From the NCBI GenBank assembly GCA_013152205.1, contig JAADGV010000038.1, forward strand, positions 1 through 48,654: a stretch of 48,654 nt of DNA, written 5' to 3'. Shown piece by piece: positions 1 through 8,866 of the stretch (position 1 is the stretch's first letter; every line of letters begins with the position of its first letter). This stretch comes from Planctomycetota bacterium (GTDB taxonomy: Bacteria; Planctomycetota; Planctomycetia; Pirellulales; Lacipirellulaceae). A program made the position numbers and the translations under genes. A model generated the notes under the pieces. It had not been told where the DNA came from. It was given only the letters and a program-made list of their open reading frames with translations, and ran no database searches.

Positions 1-15
1 TTTCAGGTTACCTCC

Positions 16-81
16 TCGTGAGTGAAGGACTTTAGTCCGAAGCTCACGAAATTTCCGAACCTACCGGCTTCTAGCCGGTAG
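16..81. other. Two adjacent perfect hairpins
   Basis: Two stem-loops sit side by side. The first has outer arms TCGTGAG (16-22) and CTCACGA (43-49) enclosing a second short stem, GGAC/GTCC (27-30, 35-38). The second has 9-bp perfect arms CTACCGGCT (61-69) and AGCCGGTAG (73-81) with a 3-nt loop. No T-run follows either, so they are not typical intrinsic terminators. They may close a transcript entering from the left or be one more dispersed palindrome of the kind found in other gaps of this window. Confidence 0.6.
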
Positions 82-164
82 TAGTTGAGTGTTGAAATTA
101 GGCCACCACATCTGAGACAATAGCGATCAGCTTTTAGCCGTTAGAGCAGTTCCTCCAATTATGT

Positions 165-245
165 AGCCACAGAGTTCACAGAGAACACTGAGGGAAGGTT
201 ACTCGCGCCAGTATTTTCTCTGAGACCTCGGTGTGCTCTGTGGCT
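165..245. repeat. Dispersed inverted repeat (CCACAGAG family)
   Basis: Perfect 10-bp arms AGCCACAGAG (165-174) and CTCTGTGGCT (236-245), with further imperfect pairing inwards. The same wording (CCACAGAG..., CTCTGTGG) recurs at 7597-7637 and as single arms at 17519 and near 34790. It lies in a gene-free stretch and looks like a non-coding dispersed palindrome. Confidence 0.7.
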
Positions 246-280
246 ATGTTTTTGTAAGAAATTCTCTAGCGATCAGATTT

Positions 281-374
281 TTCGTCATTCGTCATTCGTC
301 ATTCAGATTTCATCATTCAGATTTCATCATTCAGATTTCGTCATTCAGATTTCGTCATTCAGATTTCGTCATTT
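281..374. repeat. 14-bp tandem repeat array
   Basis: About five consecutive copies of a 14-mer of the form CATTCAGATTTCRT, preceded by 7-bp half units CATTCGT. There are no spacers between units, so it is a simple tandem array and not CRISPR. An open frame crosses it but encodes only the repeat and has no credible start context. Apart from this array and the inverted repeats listed beside it, positions 1-756 hold no gene that I can support. Confidence 0.8.
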
Positions 375-386
375 ACCGCGCCCAAA

Positions 387-446
387 TGGACAATACTCCA
401 GCCCCGAACCCCTATTTCCCAAGCCCCTAGCCCCCAATATTGTCCA
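387..446. repeat. Inverted repeat with C-rich loop
   Basis: Perfect 9-bp arms TGGACAATA (387-395) and TATTGTCCA (438-446) enclose a C-rich loop containing AGCCCCTAGCCCCC. A G-rich counterpart of this wording is seen at about 36650-36695, so this may belong to another dispersed family. Confidence 0.5.
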
Positions 447-756
447 CCTCAATGCGTTTTCCCCGCGATTCGTGCCAAAACTAACCCACCAAACACTACG
501 ATAGCAGCACCAACCAACCCCGTTTTGTCCAATAAAGTCAACAAACCAACCGATCGAAGAGTCAAAACAACCGCTTTCCACTTTACTCAGCCCCCCGCCG
601 CTTAGCCAAAAACAAAGCATCCTATTTGATCTAAATTACCCATCTCACTTAACCGGAATTTCTAGCAAAATCGGTTCATTTTCACTAAGGAGTCTGGCCG
701 ATAAATCTCTACGACGAGTCTTTGTCACCTAAGAATCCTTGCGCAAGGAAGAAACC

Positions 757-3165
757 ATGTCTCGTGGTTGGATCATCGGTATCATCTGCTTGGCGATCAG
801 CAGCACTTCGGTTCCGTTCGCTAACGCCCAGGATGGGCGCTCTGAGAGTTCCTCGGGAGTCCTTTCGTTGAGCGAACGCTTGGCGTCGTTGCGAGACAAG
901 TTTACTCGTAACGAGAGCGAACCTGCCGTTCAATCGAAACCTTCGAAGCGAGCTACGCGACCTACCTATGGATCGCACTACCGACGCAAGCCCTCGGCTT
1001 CTAGCCCGGCCCGAAGTTCGAAACCCAAGTCGCTATTACCAAGTATCAATCCAAGCAGCCTACTGCCGGACGGCTTTTTTGGACGCAAGGATTCCGCTCC
1101 ACCACGCAGTCCCAGAAAGCTTCAAAAGCTAGAAGCCGCTGCACCAATACGAGTTGCAACCGCCCCTCGAGTCGGTAGTGCCTCTGGTCGCGTGTCCACC
1201 AAGCAGAAATCAGCCCGTAGATCGCCAGCGACAACACGAGCTAACGAACTAGAAGCCGCTTTAGCAGACCTCATCCCCAACGAAGATGCTCAGGCAACCG
1301 ATCAGTCTTTGGCCGAAGCTTCCGACGACTTTGAATTGCCTGCACCAATAACCGTGACGCCAACCCCTAGGCAAAGCGACGGATTCGATCTCCACGAAGC
1401 GCTGGTAGACGATGTACCGAGCGAGGCCGTTGCAGAAGACCCTCAAAGAGCAGCAAACCGTTCGCCCACCACGTTGGCTGACGCCGAAGCAACCGTCTCA
1501 GACGAAGAGACCCTTGCCGCTAGCCAGCCCGTATTCGTGACACCAACGCCGTTAGACGACGAGCCGGTCGTCCACCAGGATACGCCGAAGCCTTTCGAAG
1601 CCGCAGCAGTCGAAGATTTTTCATCCAGTTTTTCTCGTAATCAAAGCTCGCAACAGTCGCCCTTGGCGGTTGGCGATCGAGAGGCTGCCGAGGGGCAAGC
1701 GTCTGGGGACGTTTTATCACTAAGCTATCAGCAACCGGCGATTGTGTCGCACGTCGAAGGACCACGACGCATCATGGTTGGCCGCGAGGCAACGTATCGA
1801 ATCACACTTGAAAACACCAGCAATACCGCTGCGAAATCGTTAGCTGCCGCCATCCGTGTCCCCAAGTGGGCCGAGGTAGTCGACGCGACCTCCACCAGCG
1901 GTGTTGTCGAACGCGCCAGTCAAGAGGCCGAAGCAGGTCGACTCGAATGGAAACTGAGCGAACTTTCCGCCCAATCGTCTGAAACCATTCGAATTCGTTT
2001 GATCCCGCGTAGCGGTCAACCACTTCAGATAGGAATCGAGTGGAGTCAGGCGCCGATGGCGTCAGAAACAATGGTCGAAGTTCAAGAACCAAAATTACAC
2101 ATCAAGGTTAGCGGTCCCAAAGAAGTGCTCTTTGGCAAGCCTCAACGCTATCGCCTGACACTGAGCAACCCAGGCACAGGCCCAACCGAACAGGTGGTGA
2201 TCCAACTCATTCCACCAGGCGGCGACGCCAGCTCAGCAACCACGCAGAAGATCGGCACACTAAAGCCTAGCGAAGTTCGCAACCTCGATCTGGAGCTAAC
2301 GGCTCGCGAAGCGGGCGAATTAACCATTCAAGCAAGTGCAACGGCTGAGGGCGGCTTGACTGCCAAGTCGGTCAGCAAAGTCCTTTGTCAAAAACCAGAA
2401 TTGCAAATCGACTGGCGTGGCCCAGAGTCTAAGTACGCAGGAACCCTCGCAGCCTACTACTTCCGAGTTCGAAACCCGGGGACTGCTAGCACGGGCCCAG
2501 TGACGGTTCACGTCAAGCTGCCTGAGGGAGCCAAGTTTTCCGCCGCTAGCGACGGGCATCGCCACGATCTCAAAACCAATGTCATCAGTTGGCAGCTTCC
2601 CGAAATTGCCGCCGGCCAAGAAAAATTTATGCAGGTACGCTGCAAAGTGGAACAACCGGGAAACAACACCTTTGATGTTACCGCACAGACCGAGAGTGGC
2701 GATCTGAGTGACTCGAAGGCTTTTAACACCGATGTGGTTGCCCTAGCAGATTTGAAACTCGACGTAAGCGATCCACAGGGGCCAATTCCCCTGGACGAAA
2801 CCGTACTCTACGAGATTCGGATCCGCAATCGTGGCACTACAGCAGCCGAGGGAATCAACGTAGTCGGCCTGTTCTCAGCGGGAATCGACCCCACGTCGGT
2901 CGAAGGAGCGCAGTACGCCATCCGCGATGGCCGTGTTACGTTCCACCCCATCAAAAGCTTGCCCGCTGGCGGCGAATTGGTGCTACGAATTCGGGCGACT
3001 GCCAAACAAGCTGGCACGCATACCTTCCGAGCCGAAGTTGCCTGCCAAGACCTAGAGATCAAGCTGGCAGCCGAAGAGACCACCCGCTTCTTCGAAGACG
3101 AATTTCGCTGGGAAGATGGCAAAACGCCTTATTCGGCTGAACGAAGCGAATCGATTGCCCGCTAG
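757..3165 (+). CDS. Secreted DUF11/CARDB-repeat protein
   Basis: An 802-residue exported protein. The ATG at 757 is chosen over the upstream TTG at 739 because AAGGAAG (745-751) precedes it and the product then begins with a clean signal peptide (MSRGWIIGIICLAIS...ANAQ). Residues of about 30-320 are low-complexity, rich in Ser, Ala, Glu and Pro and probably disordered, with two TPTP-type segments. From about residue 335 to the end come four immunoglobulin-like repeats of roughly 100 residues, each starting like 'GP..I..G....YRI.L.N.G...A..V.V...LP', the pattern of DUF11 and CARDB domains common in planctomycete surface proteins. Probable role: a cell-surface or periplasmic structural/adhesive protein; the substrate cannot be told. 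It stands alone, 133 nt before a lipoprotein gene on the same strand. Confidence 0.85.
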   Translation: MSRGWIIGIICLAISSTSVPFANAQDGRSESSSGVLSLSERLASLRDKFTRNESEPAVQSKPSKRATRPTYGSHYRRKPSASSPARSSKPKSLLPSINPSSLLPDGFFGRKDSAPPRSPRKLQKLEAAAPIRVATAPRVGSASGRVSTKQKSARRSPATTRANELEAALADLIPNEDAQATDQSLAEASDDFELPAPITVTPTPRQSDGFDLHEALVDDVPSEAVAEDPQRAANRSPTTLADAEATVSDEETLAASQPVFVTPTPLDDEPVVHQDTPKPFEAAAVEDFSSSFSRNQSSQQSPLAVGDREAAEGQASGDVLSLSYQQPAIVSHVEGPRRIMVGREATYRITLENTSNTAAKSLAAAIRVPKWAEVVDATSTSGVVERASQEAEAGRLEWKLSELSAQSSETIRIRLIPRSGQPLQIGIEWSQAPMASETMVEVQEPKLHIKVSGPKEVLFGKPQRYRLTLSNPGTGPTEQVVIQLIPPGGDASSATTQKIGTLKPSEVRNLDLELTAREAGELTIQASATAEGGLTAKSVSKVLCQKPELQIDWRGPESKYAGTLAAYYFRVRNPGTASTGPVTVHVKLPEGAKFSAASDGHRHDLKTNVISWQLPEIAAGQEKFMQVRCKVEQPGNNTFDVTAQTESGDLSDSKAFNTDVVALADLKLDVSDPQGPIPLDETVLYEIRIRNRGTTAAEGINVVGLFSAGIDPTSVEGAQYAIRDGRVTFHPIKSLPAGGELVLRIRATAKQAGTHTFRAEVACQDLEIKLAAEETTRFFEDEFRWEDGKTPYSAERSESIAR

Positions 3166-3298
3166 CTAGCAGTGCTACCTTTCGTTAGGTCAAGATGGCC
3201 TTGGTGGCTCCGGCTACATCGCTACAATCCCTGCACGCTCAGCTTCGTGGCAGGGCGCGACGTCCGTTAATTCGCCAACAAGCTCTGGCAATCGATCC

Positions 3299-4165
3299 AT
3301 GCCCAGGGAAAAAAGTGCCGCTATCGTTGTCTCCCGATGTTGCCTGGCTTTGCTATGCGCAGTCGTCGGATGTGGTACAACGCGCACTTCCAACACAGCA
3401 CGCACAGCCACCGAGCAACTGCTGATCTCCGACGCCATCGATCGTGCTGTGCAAACGATCGACTTCAGCCCGTTACGTGGGCAGTCGGTTTTTTTCGACG
3501 ACCGACAACTATTCGATGCGGTTGACGATACCTACTTAATCAGCAGTTTGCGTCAACATATTTTAGCCAGTGGTTGCATTCTCAAAGAGAAAAAAGAGGA
3601 GGCCACATTTATTGTCGAACCTCGAGCTGGTGCGATAGGCACCGACAACCACGATCTACTCTTTGGCATGCCGGCAGCGACTGTCCCCCAATTTGGATTG
3701 CTGACGGCATTGCCCTCAGCAATTCCTGAGATCCCCATTGCAAAACGCCGCAACCAGCGCGGCGTCGCAAAGATCGCCATCTTTGCCTACTACCGCGAGA
3801 CGGGCGAGCCCGCTTGGCAGTCGGGCATCACCACCGAGGAAAGTACCTCAAACGATATTTGGGTTCTTGGGGCTGGACCATTCAAACGCGGCACCATCCA
3901 CCAGGGCACTTCCTTCGCGGGCGGAAAGTTGCCCACCATCTACAGCAAGCAGGAATCGAAACATCAGAACCAAGTAGTCCAGGTTACTCAGCAGGCAGTC
4001 TTCAATAACATCTCGCGACAGAATGATCCTAGCGACGGTAAAGTTCAGCAAGTCGCTGCACTTGAGCCTGTAACAGACGAACCAATCGCTGAACCGATAG
4101 CGACCGACGAAAACGCCGAGGCCCAGGGGCCCCCCGTAATCCGGCCACCTGTTCAAGCCCAATAA
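3299..4165 (+). CDS. Planctomycete lipoprotein of unknown function
   Basis: 288 residues beginning with a lipoprotein signal: a short basic N-terminus, a hydrophobic stretch and a lipobox-like VVGCG, so Cys-25 or thereabouts should be lipidated. The N-terminal third (TEQLLISDAIDRAVQTIDF) and the 'SLRQHILASGCIL' segment match my memory of a planctomycete-specific family (possibly DUF6655), but I cannot verify this. The middle section contains Gly/Pro-rich stretches that could be membrane-surface loops; the last 50 residues are acidic and Pro-rich. ATG start; no clear ribosome site. Probably membrane anchored. No function is assigned. Confidence 0.75.
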   Translation: MPREKSAAIVVSRCCLALLCAVVGCGTTRTSNTARTATEQLLISDAIDRAVQTIDFSPLRGQSVFFDDRQLFDAVDDTYLISSLRQHILASGCILKEKKEEATFIVEPRAGAIGTDNHDLLFGMPAATVPQFGLLTALPSAIPEIPIAKRRNQRGVAKIAIFAYYRETGEPAWQSGITTEESTSNDIWVLGAGPFKRGTIHQGTSFAGGKLPTIYSKQESKHQNQVVQVTQQAVFNNISRQNDPSDGKVQQVAALEPVTDEPIAEPIATDENAEAQGPPVIRPPVQAQ

Positions 4166-4195
4166 CACGAGGGACAGCGAGTCACGCGGGCTGCA

Positions 4196-4534
4196 CTAGC
4201 CTTCGCTATCGGTTGCCTTTTTCGGCGGGATTTCGACTTGGATTTCATCCCCTTCAATTCGCAAGGCAAAGGCATCAATCTTTAGCCGCGGGTTGTCGAG
4301 CCAAGTTCCATCGCAAACGCCAAATCGCCAATCATGCCAAGGGCAGATCACCGCCCCGTCCTCGTCAAGCTGCCCCGCCCCGAGTGATGCCCCCATGTGT
4401 GGACAGAGATCGTCGATGGCGTAGTAGGTTCCGCCTTTGTTGAAAACGGCGACCAACCGATCGCCAACAGGAAAAGTCGCCCCCTGCCCTTCCGGAATTG
4501 TTCCAACTTTAGCAACTGTCACAAACTTCGACAT
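4196..4534 (-). CDS. Rieske [2Fe-2S] ferredoxin
   Basis: 112 residues in a complete small Rieske fold. The cluster ligands are visible: Cys44-Pro-His46 (CPHMG) and Cys64-Pro-Trp-His67 (CPWHDW), 18 residues apart, as in the NirD/bacterial ferredoxin subgroup that works as a soluble electron carrier or as a partner of oxygenases and nitrite reductases. The ATG at 4534 is preferred over a GTG at 4552 because the domain begins directly after it and an AGGGAT sequence lies about 12 nt upstream. No oxygenase gene is adjacent, so its electron partner is unknown. It faces the lipoprotein gene tail to tail. A short palindrome GTACAC/GTGTAC (4599-4618) lies upstream and may be an operator. Confidence 0.9.
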   Translation of the reverse strand: MSKFVTVAKVGTIPEGQGATFPVGDRLVAVFNKGGTYYAIDDLCPHMGASLGAGQLDEDGAVICPWHDWRFGVCDGTWLDNPRLKIDAFALRIEGDEIQVEIPPKKATDSEG

Positions 4535-4829
4535 GAACCGTATATCCCTCACACAGCAGATTGAACGTCAGTCCCTGGTCGGAACGACTTCGCTTCGAGT
4601 ACACTTATTGATGTGTACATCAGGAACTTTACTTGGTCCAGGCATTTACTCGCTAAATCCGGCACTCCCGTTGGTCGGCCTGTCGCTTTCCTGGCGCATA
4701 CCTCAATAGTGTAGCTCCCCAGGGCCAAAGGGGGTAGCTCGCCGAAAGCCGCTGGTTTGCTTCGGGCGTAGCGACTATTCTGGAGTACCTACAGCAGCCA
4801 CATTTATCTCACGGTCAGGAACAGAATCT

Positions 4830-5150
4830 GTGTCAGAGGCACCGACTGAAATCTCGTTGCGAGACATGCAACAATTGATTCGCAATATGTACCTAGAGAA
4901 GGACTTGGCGCGAGGCGTCGATGGCACCTTTATGTGGCTCATCGAAGAAATTGGCGAGTTGGCATCCGCTTTGCGAGAAGGTACGCCTGAAGAACTGGCT
5001 GCCGAATTTGCCGATGTGCTCGCTTGGTTGACAACGATCGCCAATGTCTCGGGCGTCGATCTCAACGCGGCAGTCGTTAAAAAATATGGCTCCGGCTGCC
5101 CCGGCTGTGGACGGCTGGTTTGCACCTGTGACGACAAGGAGAAGCCATGA
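4830..5150 (+). CDS. MazG-like NTP pyrophosphohydrolase with C-terminal cysteine tail
   Basis: 106 residues. The all-alpha NTP-PPase signature is present: Glu39-Glu40-x2-Glu43 (EEIGE) and Glu59-x2-Asp62 (EFADVL), the magnesium ligands of MazG-type house-cleaning enzymes that hydrolyse (d)NTPs to NMP and pyrophosphate. After the domain comes an extra tail with four cysteines, Cys90-x2-Cys93 and Cys98-x-Cys100, likely a small zinc knuckle. GTG start at 4830, supported by AGGA at 4817-4820. The stop overlaps the next gene by four bases (ATGA), so the two are translationally coupled although the neighbour is a membrane protein of unknown role. Confidence 0.85.
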   Translation: MSEAPTEISLRDMQQLIRNMYLEKDLARGVDGTFMWLIEEIGELASALREGTPEELAAEFADVLAWLTTIANVSGVDLNAAVVKKYGSGCPGCGRLVCTCDDKEKP

Positions 5151-7381
5151 GCAAACCTGCCGTCACTTTTTTCTTGTCACTTGCTGTTGGCATCCTGCTA
5201 CTAGGGTTCCCAGGTGAGTCGATTGCGCAGCAATCGCAGGAGCCGGAAATTCGCGAAGTCCGCATCGGATTTAACGGCGTCTACAAGCTCGGCTGTTGGA
5301 CGGCGCTGGAAGTCGACATCGTCGGTGGGGCGATTCCCTACACGGGGCAGATCATCGTTACGGTGCCCGATAGCGATGGAGTACCCACCTTGGTCAGTTC
5401 TGCTGAGGATCGCCCGGTTGGCGTCCAGCCAGGGCAAGTCACGACCACTCGGTTGCTGGTTCGCGTCGGTCAAACCTACAGTCCGCTAGAGGTTCGTTTT
5501 TTCGCCGAAGGCAAAGTACGCTGCCGACGCAAATTTCACCCAGGCCCAGAACTTGCGCCGGGCGTCGTCACAAGTGGCATCCCTGCGACGAACCGATTGC
5601 TACTCGAATATGGCCCTAGCCTCGGGCTTGCTGAACTCGTTGCCAGCGAGAATGTTGATAACGAACTTTTGACGACTCGAATTGCAAATGTGAAAAGTGC
5701 AGCAAGCTTGCCGATGAGTTGGATAGGCTACGAAGCCGTCGATACCGTCTTGATGACAACTTCGGACCCCGAAATCTATCGGCCTTTGCTGCAAAATCCG
5801 GCCCGTCTTCAATCGTTGAAGCGATGGGTTGAGCTAGGTGGCCGCGTGGTGATTTTTTGTGGTGCCGAAGGCGAGGAACTACTCAAAGCCGATGGCCCGT
5901 TGGCCGATTTGATTCCCGGGAAATTCGTTTCGATGCAGCGTCTACGGCAGTCGCACCCGCTAGAGACTTTTAGCGGCGGCGAGCAACTGGTGGCCGGGAA
6001 TCGTCGGATCGACCTGCAAATTCCGAAGCTGGAAGAAATAAAAGGCCAGATCCTGGCCCACGCCGGTAGCCGCCCCACCGATTTGCCGATTGTGGTGCGA
6101 TCGCGGCTTGGGCTAGGCGAATTGGTTTTTGTGGGGCTAGATTTCAATCGCCCCCCGCTTCGCGACTGGGCCGGTCGCGCCACGTTTCTCCGAAAGGTGC
6201 TGGGCTGGGACGGCGAAAGTTCTGAACTCGAACAGTTGGACCAAGGGCTTGCTGCGGTTGAAAGTGTCGATATGATCGGCCAACTACGCAACGCCCTCGA
6301 CAGCAAGTTTGCTGGGGTCGAGGTGATCTCATTTGCGTTTGTTGCCTTTTTAGTCTTGGGCTACATCGTGTTGATTGGCCCCGGCGACTACTATCTAGTT
6401 CGCAAAATCTTTCGCCGACCTGAACTAACATGGCTTACGTTTCCGGCAATTGTCGTCGGCGTCTCCACCGCGGCCTATTTCTATGCCAATTGGAGCAAAG
6501 GCGATCAGTTGCGTGTCAACCAAGTGGAGGTCGTCGACATCGACACGTCGAGTGGTCTCGTACGAGGCACCGTCTGGAGCCACTATTTCACCCCGCAAGT
6601 GGATAAATACAACTTAACTCTCAAGCCAAGCTTATTCGGCAGAGAGGGCTTGGGAAATGTAGATTGCCAAGTCTCTTGGCTAGGACTTCCCGGCCACGCA
6701 TTAGGCGGCATGCAAGCCAGCGCTTCCCAGACGGCAGTTTTTAGTGCGGGTTATTCCTACAACTCCACACGCAGCAAGATGGCTGGCCTGCCTGTCCAAG
6801 TATGGTCGACAAAAACAATTTCAGCACGCTGGTCGGCACAGGTCGACTCGCCGACAATCACCACCGAACTACAACCGACGGTCGACCAGTTGCTAGTTGG
6901 CCAGTTCACCAATGCGACGGGCATCGAACTCGAAGACTGCCTGCTGCTCTACAATCGTTGGGCATACCACATCGGCCCCGTCGCCGATGGCACAACCATC
7001 ACGATCGACCATTCACGACAACCGCGGAGCGTGAAGACCTTGCTCACCAGCGCAATGGCTGGAGACACCACCATCACGGATACCGCCGACGATGGCACCG
7101 TGCCGTTCCACTTGGCCTCGTCCGACGTCACTCGCCTACTCAAGACAATGATGTTTTTCAAAGCGATTAACGGAAGCCGCTATGCAAGCAAACTCAATCG
7201 CTACCAATCGTTCATCGACCTCAGCCATCTGCTGCTGCAAGACGATTGTGCCGTTCTGGTTGCCAAGGTGAGTGCCCCAGGTAGCCAATGGTTTGACGAG
7301 CCAGAGCCCCTTCGTAGCGACGAAGATCGCCGCTGGACTTATTACCGCTTTGTGCTGCCTGTTCAGAAGATGAAAGAATAA
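5147..7381 (+). CDS. Large exported membrane protein, function unknown
   Basis: 744 residues with a signal peptide (MSKPAVTFFLSLAVGILLLGFPG...IAQQ). Residues of about 30-370 form an extracytoplasmic region that includes a segment resembling a glutamine-amidotransferase-like fold (LKRWVELGGRVVIFCGAEGE). Two hydrophobic helices follow at about 395-418 and 430-448, joined by a basic loop (YYLVRKIFRRPE), then a second beta-rich exported region to the end. This build is common in planctomycetes next to ABC-2 transporters and gliding-type auxiliary proteins, and an ABC ATPase gene does follow, 339 nt downstream. AAGGAG at 5136-5141 gives a strong ribosome site inside the mazG-like gene. I infer a transport-linked envelope role, with low certainty. 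Confidence 0.8.
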   Translation: MSKPAVTFFLSLAVGILLLGFPGESIAQQSQEPEIREVRIGFNGVYKLGCWTALEVDIVGGAIPYTGQIIVTVPDSDGVPTLVSSAEDRPVGVQPGQVTTTRLLVRVGQTYSPLEVRFFAEGKVRCRRKFHPGPELAPGVVTSGIPATNRLLLEYGPSLGLAELVASENVDNELLTTRIANVKSAASLPMSWIGYEAVDTVLMTTSDPEIYRPLLQNPARLQSLKRWVELGGRVVIFCGAEGEELLKADGPLADLIPGKFVSMQRLRQSHPLETFSGGEQLVAGNRRIDLQIPKLEEIKGQILAHAGSRPTDLPIVVRSRLGLGELVFVGLDFNRPPLRDWAGRATFLRKVLGWDGESSELEQLDQGLAAVESVDMIGQLRNALDSKFAGVEVISFAFVAFLVLGYIVLIGPGDYYLVRKIFRRPELTWLTFPAIVVGVSTAAYFYANWSKGDQLRVNQVEVVDIDTSSGLVRGTVWSHYFTPQVDKYNLTLKPSLFGREGLGNVDCQVSWLGLPGHALGGMQASASQTAVFSAGYSYNSTRSKMAGLPVQVWSTKTISARWSAQVDSPTITTELQPTVDQLLVGQFTNATGIELEDCLLLYNRWAYHIGPVADGTTITIDHSRQPRSVKTLLTSAMAGDTTITDTADDGTVPFHLASSDVTRLLKTMMFFKAINGSRYASKLNRYQSFIDLSHLLLQDDCAVLVAKVSAPGSQWFDEPEPLRSDEDRRWTYYRFVLPVQKMKE

Positions 7382-7720
7382 ATACTCAAGCTGGAAACCA
7401 GAAGGAAATTTATTACGGATTCATGGGGAACGCAGCGCGGCAAAGCCGCAACCAGGCAATTAATATTTGACAGGATAACAGGATAAACCAGATGAGAGGC
7501 ATCAGGATCTATCACAAACTTGATTGAAAGAACACTAATCGGCGCTTATCAGATTAGTGCCGATTAGCGAAGATTAGTGTTCAGATCTCAAATTGGCCAC
7601 AGAGACTGTTTTCTCAGTGTCCTCCGTGACTCTGTGGTGATTTTCTTTCCACTTTGAGTAAACAATGTTCACATTTAGACATTATTACTGCCACGAAACC
7701 ATCAACCCCTTGTCGCTACC
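7382..7720. repeat. Gap with two dispersed inverted repeats
   Basis: No gene is seen here. Two palindromes are: AACACTAATC (7531-7540) with GATTAGTGTT (7572-7581), perfect over 10 bp, and CCACAGAG (7597-7604) with CTCTGTGG (7630-7637), the same family as at 165-245. The promoter of the ABC gene must lie in the remaining 80 bases. Confidence 0.65.
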
Positions 7721-8647
7721 GTGATCGAAATACACGACCTCACCAAAAAATACGCTGATCTGTTCGCCATCAATAAAATCGAGCTGAAACTCGAACGGGG
7801 CGACGTGTTTGGCTTCATCGGCCCCAATGGTGCCGGCAAGACAACCACCATGCGGATCCTCGCGACACTTTTGAATCCCACTTGGGGCGAAGCCTATGTG
7901 GGCGGCTATTCAATCTACACCAAGCCCAAAGAAATCCGTCGCATCATCGGCTACATGCCCGATTTTTTTGGCGTCTACGACAATATGAAGGTCACCGAGT
8001 ACCTCGAGTTTTTTGCCGCCGCCTACCGTATCAAAGGGCCTGAACGAAAAAAAATCTGTGACGAAGTGCTCGAACTCGTCGACCTGGGCTACAAACGCGA
8101 CGAATTGGTTACCAGCCTCTCGCGCGGCATGACGCAGCGGCTAGGACTCGCTCGGGTGCTGTTGCACGACCCACAAGTTTTATTGCTCGACGAACCTGCC
8201 AGTGGCCTCGACCCGCGAGCCCGAATCGAGATTCGAGGGCTGCTCAAAGAACTTCGCAACATGGGCAAGACGATTATGGTGTCGAGCCACATCCTGCCCG
8301 AGCTGGCTGACATCTGCAACAAGATCGGCATTATCGAACGGGGCGAACTCATCGTCAATTCGGATGTCGAGGACGTGATGCGGCAAGTTCGCGGACAGAC
8401 GATTTTGTGGATTGATGTTGCCGGAGACCGCGACGCAGCCGCCCGCCAGCTAGAGGGGCACGACATGATCGACAAGATTGAGGTGGATACTCAAGGCATA
8501 CGGGTAACGCTGATCGCCGGCGAGCACGATTACAGCCAACTGGCCCGCGTACTCTTTGAGAACGGCCACGCCCTAACGCGACTAACCGAAGAGGAAATTA
8601 ACCTTGAAACGGCATTTATGACGCTTACCAAGGGAATCACTTCTTGA
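7721..8647 (+). CDS. ABC transporter ATP-binding protein (ABC-2 type)
   Basis: 308 residues, cytoplasmic ATPase. Walker A is GPNGAGKTT at 34-42, the signature loop is LSRGMTQRLGLAR at about 130, and Walker B is VLLLDEPASGLDPR at about 150, followed by the switch His in SSHILPEL. The last 80 residues resemble the DUF4162 tail of exporters such as those of the NatA/drug and gliding-motility groups. Starts at GTG 7721 without a clear ribosome site. Normally the permease gene follows directly; here the next feature is a tRNA with an integrated element, and no permease gene lies in the window, so the partner may be the upstream 744-residue membrane protein or be encoded elsewhere. Confidence 0.92.
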   Translation: MIEIHDLTKKYADLFAINKIELKLERGDVFGFIGPNGAGKTTTMRILATLLNPTWGEAYVGGYSIYTKPKEIRRIIGYMPDFFGVYDNMKVTEYLEFFAAAYRIKGPERKKICDEVLELVDLGYKRDELVTSLSRGMTQRLGLARVLLHDPQVLLLDEPASGLDPRARIEIRGLLKELRNMGKTIMVSSHILPELADICNKIGIIERGELIVNSDVEDVMRQVRGQTILWIDVAGDRDAAARQLEGHDMIDKIEVDTQGIRVTLIAGEHDYSQLARVLFENGHALTRLTEEEINLETAFMTLTKGITS

Positions 8648-8653
8648 TAGGCC

Positions 8654-8781
8654 GAATTCGGATTTCGGAATGCGGAAAAGCCAAGGCTACTATTTCGCAG
8701 ATCGGTCCGCTTGACAGCCAGCTTGTAAACCACAAAACTAGTCCATTCACCGTTAGATTCCGAATTCAGCAATCCGAATTC
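8654..8781. repeat. Inverted repeat upstream of tRNA-Glu
   Basis: GAATTCGGATT (8654-8664) pairs perfectly with AATCCGAATTC (8771-8781); extra GAATTC-rich half copies flank both arms. It fills the gap between the ABC gene and the tRNA and ends only 12 bases before the tRNA, so it may overlap the tRNA promoter. Confidence 0.6.
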
Positions 8782-8793
8782 CGAATTGTCCTA

Positions 8794-8866
8794 GCCCCCA
8801 TCGTCTAGTGGCCCAGGACACCGCCCTCTCACGGCGGAGACAGGGGTTCGACTCCCCTTGGGGGTA
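8794..8866 (+). tRNA. tRNA-Glu (CUC)
   Basis: 73-nt cloverleaf read directly: acceptor arms GCCCCCA (8794-8800) and TGGGGGT (8859-8865) with a terminal G-U pair, discriminator A at 8866, an anticodon stem CCGCC/GGCGG with loop CTCTCAC giving anticodon CUC (Glu, GAG codon), and a T-arm AGGGG-TTCGACT-CCCCT. CCA is not encoded. Its 3' part from 8846 onward is the attachment site of the adjacent element. The gene is intact after integration. Confidence 0.95.

Noticed and set aside
281..374. Possible CRISPR array
   Set aside because: The 14-bp units follow each other without spacers, so it is a simple tandem repeat.
233..430. 65-codon open frame over the tandem repeat
   Set aside because: It encodes only the repeat and has no ribosome site or recognisable product.
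7382..7720. Riboswitch or leader RNA before the ABC gene
   Set aside because: The hairpins belong to the dispersed repeat families found elsewhere, and nothing resembles a known aptamer.
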